Below, piece after piece: positions 35,130-41,546 of a stretch of 43,737 nt of DNA. Position 1 is the first letter of the stretch, and every line of letters starts with the position of its first letter. The position numbers and the translations under genes were made by a program. This stretch comes from Flavobacteriales bacterium (lineage in GTDB: Bacteria; Bacteroidota; Bacteroidia; JANQJC01). The notes beneath the pieces were generated by a model, which was given only the letters and a program-made list of their open reading frames with translations, did no database searches and had not been told where the DNA came from. The stretch is from assembly GCA_028281825.1 (NCBI GenBank), contig JANQJC010000113.1, positions 1 through 43,737 of the forward strand, written 5' to 3'.

Positions 35130-36229
35130 TTTACCAAAGTTACGTTTCCAGCGCTTACTTCAAAAATCTTCCAGCTTGCTTCAGGGTGAAACATCTCTTC
35201 TACCCTCTCTTTCTGTGTATCAGTGACAAATACCTGCCCAAAGCCTTCTTTGCTTACAAGGCTAATTAATTGCCCAACCCTCTCATTATCTAGTTTATCA
35301 AATATATCATCCAACAATAGGATTGGTGGAAAACCTTTTACCTTTTGCATGAAATCAAACTCAGCCAATTTAAGTGCCAATAAAAAAGATTTTTGCTGCC
35401 CCTGTGAACCAAACTTCTTTATGGGATAACCAGCTATGGTAAAGCTCAAATCATCCTTATGAATGCCAGCTGTTGAATGTGTCACGGCTCTGTCTTTTCT
35501 CAATGCACTTTTCAACAGTTCTTCCATTACAGCTTCATTCAATTGGCTTTTATAGTCAATACTTACTACTTCCCTGCCACCTGAAATAAACTCATAATGC
35601 TGCTGAAAAACAGGGATGAAATCGTCAATGAAAGCTTTACGCCTCTCGTAAACTTTTGTCCCAAGCAAGCCCATTTGTACGTCGTAAGGCTCTAGGGTGG
35701 CTGCATCAAAACCGCCCTTTTCTGCAAATATCTTAAGCATGGCATTTCGCTGAGATAGCACTTTATTGTAGTTGATAAGCGTATCCAAATAGTCTTTGTC
35801 AAACTGTGATATTATGCTATCAATAAACCTCCTTCGGGTTTCGCTGCCACCATTGATAAAATCAGCATCAGCAGGTGATATCATCACCAATGGAAATTGC
35901 CCAATATGTTCAGCCAAACGGCTATATTCCTTATCGTTCTTTTTGAATTTCTTCTTGTGGTTTCTCTTTACTCCGCAATAGACTTTCTCTTCTTTCCCTT
36001 TAAGGTCATAATGCCCGTCAATCACAAAAAAGTCTTCATCATAATTGATGTTCTGGCTGTCTATAGGATTAAAATAGCTTTTGCAAAGTGACAGATAGTG
36101 AATGGCATCCAATAAATTAGTCTTGCCAGAGCCATTTCTGCCAACAAAAAAATTAAGGTTAGGTGAAAACTCCAGGTCAGCACCTGTAATATTCTTAAAG
36201 TTTACAAGAGAAAGTTTTTGCAAATACAC
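35126..36229 (-). CDS. recF: DNA replication and repair protein RecF
   Basis: Protein of 367 aa, usual size for RecF, an SMC-like ATPase that with RecO and RecR loads RecA at gaps. The start MYLQKLSLVNFKNI is typical. Walker A is GRNGSGKT at 30-37. The Q-loop/central part includes FPLVMISPADADFINGGSETRRRFID, the family hallmark. The C-terminal signature reads FGSQGQQKSFLLALKLAEF and Walker B ILLLDDIFDKLD. It overlaps the DUF721 gene by 4 bp and begins 15 bp after the stop of a T9SS-secreted protein gene, an unusual upstream neighbour. Neither dnaA nor dnaN is in this window. Confidence 0.97.
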   Translation of the reverse strand: MYLQKLSLVNFKNITGADLEFSPNLNFFVGRNGSGKTNLLDAIHYLSLCKSYFNPIDSQNINYDEDFFVIDGHYDLKGKEEKVYCGVKRNHKKKFKKNDKEYSRLAEHIGQFPLVMISPADADFINGGSETRRRFIDSIISQFDKDYLDTLINYNKVLSQRNAMLKIFAEKGGFDAATLEPYDVQMGLLGTKVYERRKAFIDDFIPVFQQHYEFISGGREVVSIDYKSQLNEAVMEELLKSALRKDRAVTHSTAGIHKDDLSFTIAGYPIKKFGSQGQQKSFLLALKLAEFDFMQKVKGFPPILLLDDIFDKLDNERVGQLISLVSKEGFGQVFVTDTQKERVEEMFHPEASWKIFEVSAGNVTLVK

Positions 36230-36243
36230 TAGTTACCCTTCCC

Positions 36244-37305
36244 CTATTTCTTCACAACCTTGTTCATATAATGCCTTGAACCATCAGTAAGGTAAACGAA
36301 GTAAATACCTGTTGGTACATTCATCAAATCAAGCTCTAATAGAGAACCTTTATTGGTGTAGCTTCTAACCACAACTTCTTGACCCTGAATGTTTTTTACA
36401 CTCAAATCAAAAGTATTAGAAGAACTGAAGCCAGGCTGAACAATAAAAATGCCCTCACTTGGATTGGGGTAAATGTTAAGGTGAGAATACTCATATTCTT
36501 CTACCCCATCACAAATATCAGTATTGATAGTTATCATATCCGTGTTAGAAAGGCCAGATACACTATCTGTAACAGTGACCATTATATCTTCTGAAGAATT
36601 AGGGGTTCCATCTGTTGTGTAGGCAGGATTTGCACAATCGGTACATGATAAATTAGTTCCGGGCGACCAACTATAACTATAATGCCCGCTACCTAGCTGG
36701 GTATTTACTGATAGTACTGTTGACATTCCTACGTTTCCACTACAAAGTAGAGTTCCTTCTGATGATACGATTTGTATAGGCAACCCATAATGCACTTCGC
36801 AATCGCTTATCTCGCTTACAGCCAATGTATCTATAGGTGGGCAAACACCTGCACTAGGTTTAACACGTACATAAAAAGTCAACAAATCAAAATTGCTAGC
36901 CTGCAATGGGCCAAAAAAGCCACTGCCCAAATCTATAGACGCCCATATCTGCAATGTGTATTGACCAATAACATCATCAGTAGTTCCTGAAATCAGTATA
37001 CAACCTTGTTCTGAATTATCAAATATACCATTAGCATTACTTAACTCCCAGTCAATACCGCAGGGCAGATTGTTCACGCTATCAATTCTCAACCTTTGCA
37101 GTTCTATCCAATTATTATTAAAAAATATAGAGTCAAAATTCATAAACTGTATAGTGTCACTATAGGGAACCCCCTGATCGATACAGTTGAGCGTGTTTGA
37201 AGACATAATGATGCCTGGTGTGGTTATTGAACCATCAGGTATACATTGTGAAAATGAAAGTTGTGCTACAATTAAACTAAGTGCTGCGAGTATAAGTTTC
37301 TTCAT
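36244..37305 (-). CDS. T9SS type A sorting domain-containing protein
   Basis: Protein of 353 aa with a signal peptide (residues 1-19, ending SFSQ) and a C-terminal type A T9SS sorting domain (about 275-353: LNIYPNPSEGIFIVQ then GIYFVYLTDGSRHYMNKVV), which directs export across the outer membrane. The middle is Cys-rich and includes CIDQGVPYSDTIQF, GCILISGTT and the PKD/gliding-like SYSWSPGTNLSCTDC. Its N-terminal module is homologous to the one in the 39629-41467 protein. It is the first gene ahead of recF, 15 bp away, and has its own -7 element at 37333-37340. Probably cell-surface or secreted. Confidence 0.9.
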   Translation of the reverse strand: MKKLILAALSLIVAQLSFSQCIPDGSITTPGIIMSSNTLNCIDQGVPYSDTIQFMNFDSIFFNNNWIELQRLRIDSVNNLPCGIDWELSNANGIFDNSEQGCILISGTTDDVIGQYTLQIWASIDLGSGFFGPLQASNFDLLTFYVRVKPSAGVCPPIDTLAVSEISDCEVHYGLPIQIVSSEGTLLCSGNVGMSTVLSVNTQLGSGHYSYSWSPGTNLSCTDCANPAYTTDGTPNSSEDIMVTVTDSVSGLSNTDMITINTDICDGVEEYEYSHLNIYPNPSEGIFIVQPGFSSSNTFDLSVKNIQGQEVVVRSYTNKGSLLELDLMNVPTGIYFVYLTDGSRHYMNKVVKK

Positions 37306-37332
37306 ATCGTGTGATTTTTAAGAGGTGTTTTC

Positions 37333-37340
37333 AAAGGTAA
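37333..37340 (-). promoter_or_regulatory. Exact TAnnTTTG element for the T9SS-recF group
   Basis: On the minus strand TACCTTTG is an exact match. Transcription would begin near 37326, about 20 bp before the ATG at 37305. A TTG 19 bp upstream is not present. recF, the DUF721 gene and the transporter may depend on it. Confidence 0.5.
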
Positions 37341-37386
37341 TAAATTGAAAGATTTTTAAAATCTAAATTATGCTACTTTTGGATTT

Positions 37387-38397
37387 ATGCCGCAAAAAGT
37401 TCTAATAACAGGTGCTACTGGTTTTATAGGTGGAGCATTGGCGAAAGCCTGTCTTGAAAAAGGTTATGAAGTACATGCCTTTGTGATGGAAGGAGACCCT
37501 GAAGAAGAAAGGGTAAAAGAGATGGGGGCTATTGTTCACCATGGTGATATTAGAAACGAACCTTCTATTGCCTATGCAGCAAAAGGTATTGACCTTATCT
37601 TTCATTGTGCCGGCCTGGTTACTGATTGGGCCTCAAGGCATCATTTTAGGAGGGTAATTCTGGAAGGGACTGAAAATGTGTGCAAAGCAGCCCATGAGGC
37701 ACAGGTAGCGAGGTTAATTTATATTAGCACAAACGATGTTTTTGGAACTATTGAGGGGCCTGTTATTGATGAATTCTATCCATTAAAAAAGTGGGGAGAG
37801 CCCTATCCTGATTTCAAGATAGAAGCTGAAGAAATTGTTCATTATTATTTTAACGAGCACGGTGTTCCCGCTACCATTGTCTACCCATGCTGGGTATATG
37901 GCCCAGGTGACAAAACCTTTGTTCCACTTTTGGCCGATGCAATTGTAAAAAAAGAAATGCTGTTCTGGCGCAAAGATGCGCTGGTTTGGCCAACATACAT
38001 AGACAATCTTATTGATTTGCTTATGCTACTATCAGAAGACGGCCAGGCGGTTGGTAACGGTTATTTAGTTCATGATGGAGAAAGTACCACCTTGCAAAAG
38101 TTTAGTGCTGAAATTGCAGCTGCCTTGAATGTAAAACCACCCAAGCTCCATATCCCATATTGGTTAGCTTACCTGGCAGCCAATGTGGTGGAATTGATAT
38201 GGAAGTTTCTGAAGATTAAACAACGCCCCTTGTTGACTACCTATACGGTGAAGAATTTAGGCTCCCGCTTTCAATATTCCATCGATAGAGCAAAAAGGGA
38301 ATTAGGCTGGACACCTAAGGTAACTTACAAAGAAGCAATGTCAACAACTATGAAGTGGCTTAAAACTTTGGACTTGAAAGAGCTAAAACAAAAATGA
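37387..38397 (+). CDS. Extended-SDR NAD-dependent epimerase/dehydratase family protein
   Basis: Protein of 336 aa, an extended short-chain dehydrogenase. The cofactor loop is GATGFIGGA at 9-17 and the acidic residue that picks NAD is not obvious. The catalytic pair is Y140-x3-K144 (PYPDFK), with S114/T115 in YISTND. Its C-terminal half (PYWLAYLAANVVELIWKFLKIKQRPLL) is hydrophobic, suggesting it lies at the membrane. This matches 3-beta-hydroxysteroid-dehydrogenase-like members and also resembles, in general design, the bacterial ceramide reductase CerR reported in Caulobacter. Its stop overlaps the start of the KDSR-like gene by 4 bp (ATGA), so they work together. A sphingolipid role is inferred from this coupling only. 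Confidence 0.85.
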   Translation: MPQKVLITGATGFIGGALAKACLEKGYEVHAFVMEGDPEEERVKEMGAIVHHGDIRNEPSIAYAAKGIDLIFHCAGLVTDWASRHHFRRVILEGTENVCKAAHEAQVARLIYISTNDVFGTIEGPVIDEFYPLKKWGEPYPDFKIEAEEIVHYYFNEHGVPATIVYPCWVYGPGDKTFVPLLADAIVKKEMLFWRKDALVWPTYIDNLIDLLMLLSEDGQAVGNGYLVHDGESTTLQKFSAEIAAALNVKPPKLHIPYWLAYLAANVVELIWKFLKIKQRPLLTTYTVKNLGSRFQYSIDRAKRELGWTPKVTYKEAMSTTMKWLKTLDLKELKQK

Positions 38398-39203
38398 AGG
38401 ATTTTAACAATAAGAATGTATATATCACAGGTGGTTCAAGTGGCATTGGGCTAGCCATCTCCAAAGAGTTACGAGCACTAGGGGCTAAAGTTCTTTTGAT
38501 TTCCAGGAATGCAGATAAGCTGGAAAAAGCTAAATCTGAGCTCGAAAATGGAATAAGGGGAAGTGAAAAAGTGGGCATCCTATCCCTGGATGTCAGTGAT
38601 AACCAAAAGGTAAAAGAAGGATTGCATAGCGCTATAGAGAGCTTTGGTCAGCCTGACATCCTTATTAATTGCGCAGGTCTTGCAATACCAAAGCATTTTG
38701 AGGACATAAGCTATGAGCAATTTGAGTATATCATGAAAACCAACCTATATGGTGTTTGGAATATGACCCATACCCTAATTCCTTTCATCAAACAAAGACA
38801 AGGGCATATAGTGAATGTATCGTCCATAGCAGGTTTTATAGGTGTATTTGGCTATACGGATTATTGCGCATCTAAATTCGCGATTATTGGCCTATCAGAA
38901 GCCTTAAGAAGTGAGTACTCAAAAGATGGAGTAAGAGTTTCAGTACTTTGTCCACCTGACACTGACACTCCCGCTTTTGAAAAAGAAAACAAAACCAAGC
39001 CAGCAGAAACTAAGGCTATTTCAGAAAATGCCAAGCTAATGCAGCCTTCACAGGTAGCCAAAGCTTTGATAAAGGGAATGAAAAAAGAACAGTTTTTAAT
39101 TATCCCGGGTTTTGATGGAAAGCTGGCTCTTTTTGCCAAGCGAGCTGCTCCTAGTTTAGTACATGCACTCATGCAGAATGATATTAAAAAAGCAAGTAAG
39201 TGA
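38394..39203 (+). CDS. 3-ketodihydrosphingosine reductase-like SDR
   Basis: Classical short-chain dehydrogenase of 269 aa. Cofactor loop TGGSSGIG at 12-19, N92-A-G, catalytic N117, S144 and Y157-x3-K161. What sets it apart is the segment PPDTDTPAFEKENKTKP at 187-203 followed by AETKAISE, which closely follows eukaryotic KDSR, as does FGYTDYCASKFAI. KDSR reduces the 3-keto product of serine palmitoyltransferase to the long-chain base at the membrane face, and an analogous step makes capnine in sulfonolipid producers. The SPT-like gene is 6 kb to the left. It overlaps the extended SDR upstream and the small membrane protein downstream, each by 4 bp. No membrane helix beyond a hydrophobic C-terminal stretch. 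Confidence 0.85.
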   Translation: MKDFNNKNVYITGGSSGIGLAISKELRALGAKVLLISRNADKLEKAKSELENGIRGSEKVGILSLDVSDNQKVKEGLHSAIESFGQPDILINCAGLAIPKHFEDISYEQFEYIMKTNLYGVWNMTHTLIPFIKQRQGHIVNVSSIAGFIGVFGYTDYCASKFAIIGLSEALRSEYSKDGVRVSVLCPPDTDTPAFEKENKTKPAETKAISENAKLMQPSQVAKALIKGMKKEQFLIIPGFDGKLALFAKRAAPSLVHALMQNDIKKASK

Positions 39204-39589
39204 GTTCCAAAACTATAGCAATACTTCAGATAGGCTCTTCCATAGGACTGGTGTTATTTTGGACGGGCTTTTTCACTATTGGTTTGGCTCCTGAAAATCC
39301 ACCACCTGGTTTCTATGTGTATGAGCACTCCTTCCCTCTACCTGATGGAGTATTGGCAATAGCACTGTTTATAGCGGGATACGGGTTGCTTAAAGGTAAG
39401 CCTTATGCAAAACGATTATCACTGTTATGTGCTGGTGCACTATTCTTTTTGGGGCTGGTTGATTTCAGCTTCAACATTCAAAATGGAATGTATCAGATAT
39501 CTTTACTTGATACTGTGCTAAATGCCTTTATCAATCTTTGGTGTCTATTCTTGGGTTTAGCAATAGTGTTTTCTTCCAACAAGTCCTGA
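39200..39589 (+). CDS. Small four-helix membrane protein coupled to the KDSR-like gene
   Basis: Protein of 129 aa, start GTG at 39200, overlapping the KDSR-like stop by 4 bp (GTGA). Four membrane helices are likely at about 8-29, 50-65, 72-90 and 100-125, with a Pro-rich loop ENPPPGFYVY at 32-41 between the first two. No motif, lipobox or charged active-site pattern was recognised. Tight coupling to a long-chain-base reductase suggests a membrane partner in lipid synthesis or transport, which is inference. No close family came to mind. A terminator hairpin lies just after its stop on the opposite-facing strand. Confidence 0.75.
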   Translation: MSSKTIAILQIGSSIGLVLFWTGFFTIGLAPENPPPGFYVYEHSFPLPDGVLAIALFIAGYGLLKGKPYAKRLSLLCAGALFFLGLVDFSFNIQNGMYQISLLDTVLNAFINLWCLFLGLAIVFSSNKS

Positions 39590-39593
39590 TAGC

Positions 39594-39621
39594 GAAAAAA
39601 TCCCCGAGCATTGTCGGGGAC
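39594..39621 (-). terminator. Rho-independent terminator between convergent genes
   Basis: TCCCCGA (39601-39607) pairs with TCGGGGA (39614-39620) around a 6-base loop. On the minus strand it is followed by six Ts, so it ends the T9SS gene at 39629. On the plus strand the T-run is broken (CTTCTTT), though it could still slow transcription from the lipid operon. Confidence 0.85.
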
Positions 39622-39628
39622 TTCTTTA

Positions 39629-41467
39629 TCATTCAATTACAATTTTTGTTTTTAGTAGTTGTCGATTTTCATTGTAAATCGAAACAGTATAAAGGCCATT
39701 ACTATGGCTGCTTAAGTTCAGAGTTTTGCTGTATTTCCCGTGATAATCAGACAATTGCTCTTGATAAACTATTTTACCTAACACATCATGAATGGAGATA
39801 GTTATATTTGAGTTTTGGCTTACATCAAACAACAAGTTGAATACCCCATTATTTGGATTTGGGTATAACTCCAAATTTTTGATAAGTATTTCATCAACCG
39901 AATCCACTGTATCAGGCGGTGTGTAACTTAGTTCAACCACCTGCGATTGCGAAATACAACCAAAGTAGTTGGTAGAAGTAAGGTAATAAGTTCCTGATTG
40001 TTCCAATTCAAGAACATTTCCATTAGCTCCCGGAATCGAGTCACCATTTAAATACCATTGTAAATCATAGCCTTGCAATCCAGTTTGAACAGTATTGCCA
40101 GTTTGCCAGTAATTAGGTGCTGGTGGATTTAATACAACAGTCAAGTCGAATGTATCTGAAATATTGGTGCAGCCTGAACTATTGGTTACAACAACCCAAT
40201 AAGCTCCAGAATCTCCAGTTATAATAGCTGAACTATCAAGCCCTGATAGTAGCAGCGAGTCTTGCCACCATTGCCATTGGTCTCCACTGGTAGATGAAAT
40301 CACAATAGAGTCCCCATGACAAATTGTATCTGCCGTTCCTGTTAAAACTGGCGTGTCAGGTACTGGAAGCACAGTAACTGTCGTGGTATCCAAAAATTCT
40401 ATCACTTGATGGTCTATGTTAATCTTGATTGTAAGAGAACCTCCTTGACTTAAAACCAAGGTATCAGTACTATGGCCATTAAAGGCTACTGTGCCGCAAA
40501 GGTCATCCCCACCTTTCAGTCCACCGTCTTCATCCCATACTTCTATGGTATAAGTGGTGTTTTGAAGGTCGTAAGGTGTAAACGGCACATCCACTGGCGC
40601 ATCTGTATCAGGCACTGACCCAAATGTCGTCTTGGTATTCATCACCTCTTGCCCATTCTCAAACAGCTTAAAGTAAAAATCAGTTGCTGAGAAAGCGTCA
40701 CTACAAGTGGTACTTTCTACTCTTAAATAGTTAAACCTATATGGCAACGTATCAATTATGGTATGGCAGATAATATCATATGTACCAGGATTGGTGTAAG
40801 TTACGGAAGAAGGGTTTTCTGCATCACTGGTAGTTCCGTTACCAAAATCCCATTGGTAGCTAAATCCTGGGTTGTCATTACTAGGGAAGTTAGTATTTAC
40901 TTCTGTCTCTACTGGCGCACAACCATTAGGATTAGATACAGTAAAACTTGCATTACCAGACGCACTTGGGTGAATAGTTAAGCCTACCTTAAAACTTTGC
41001 ACAAGCTCTTGTGTAGTAATACCAGCATCCACTAACACCCTAACGAATACCTGAATACTATCATTGAAAGGTAATATTGGTGTTCCACATACCCTCACAC
41101 ATCCATGCTCAGTGGCTGGTGGATTGTTCACTGGGTAGTACATCACGTTTGGGTAAATATCCAACGTCCATGTCAATCCAAACGGTATGTTCACAATATC
41201 CAAAACTTCCACCTCCAATAAGTCCACATTGAAACCTGTGCCTGGGTCGTCAAAGTTTGATGGCATGTAAAATTGCATCACTTCATCATAGAGGTTGCCA
41301 ACAGTATCAGAAGGCAATGCCGGTGGGCATAATGCTGGGAAAGCTGGTGAAATAGTACAATTTATATCAGGCACGCAACCAGGGCAATTTCCACTTTGCT
41401 GGGCAATAGCATATCCTGAGAATAACATCAATACTAAGATGCTAATAGAAGAGTAAAATCTTTTCAT
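39629..41467 (-). CDS. T9SS type A sorting domain protein with PKD domain
   Basis: Protein of 612 aa from this ATG. A signal peptide MKRFYSSISILVLMLFSGYAIAQ fits only this start; the TTG at 41491 lies within the promoter. The N-terminal module (to about 200) resembles that of the 36244-37305 protein, including the DEVMQF and EHGCVRVCGT stretches. A PKD domain follows (about 205-250, SYQWDFGNGTTSDAENPSSVTYTNPGTYDI), then a C2-like acidic stretch, two Ig-like repeats with SGAYWVVVTNSSGC and SGTYYLTSTNYFGC, and a type A T9SS sorting domain (LELYPNPNNGVFNLLF, ending LLKTKIVIE). Probably a surface or secreted protein with adhesive modules. Monocistronic, closed by the hairpin at 39594-39621. Confidence 0.9.
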   Translation of the reverse strand: MKRFYSSISILVLMLFSGYAIAQQSGNCPGCVPDINCTISPAFPALCPPALPSDTVGNLYDEVMQFYMPSNFDDPGTGFNVDLLEVEVLDIVNIPFGLTWTLDIYPNVMYYPVNNPPATEHGCVRVCGTPILPFNDSIQVFVRVLVDAGITTQELVQSFKVGLTIHPSASGNASFTVSNPNGCAPVETEVNTNFPSNDNPGFSYQWDFGNGTTSDAENPSSVTYTNPGTYDIICHTIIDTLPYRFNYLRVESTTCSDAFSATDFYFKLFENGQEVMNTKTTFGSVPDTDAPVDVPFTPYDLQNTTYTIEVWDEDGGLKGGDDLCGTVAFNGHSTDTLVLSQGGSLTIKINIDHQVIEFLDTTTVTVLPVPDTPVLTGTADTICHGDSIVISSTSGDQWQWWQDSLLLSGLDSSAIITGDSGAYWVVVTNSSGCTNISDTFDLTVVLNPPAPNYWQTGNTVQTGLQGYDLQWYLNGDSIPGANGNVLELEQSGTYYLTSTNYFGCISQSQVVELSYTPPDTVDSVDEILIKNLELYPNPNNGVFNLLFDVSQNSNITISIHDVLGKIVYQEQLSDYHGKYSKTLNLSSHSNGLYTVSIYNENRQLLKTKIVIE

Positions 41468-41488
41468 CCATTTCAGTTTTAACTTATA

Positions 41489-41496
41489 CAAAATTA
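41489..41496 (-). promoter_or_regulatory. Exact TAnnTTTG element for the PKD/T9SS gene
   Basis: On the minus strand TAATTTTG is an exact match. Transcription would start near 41482, 15 bp before the ATG at 41467, which confirms that start over the upstream TTG. No TTG sits 19 bp further upstream. Confidence 0.5.
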
Positions 41497-41546
41497 TTAA
41501 AAATTATACACGGTGTTTAGAACTAATGTAATGCATGCATTATTTT

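Noticed and set aside
37375-37381. TACTTTG before the epimerase gene as a -7 element
   Set aside because: Only one base separates TA from TTTG, where the consensus needs two, and no TTG lies at the right distance.
41468-41491. Upstream TTG start for the PKD/T9SS protein
   Set aside because: The codon lies within the -7 element and puts charged residues ahead of a normal signal peptide.
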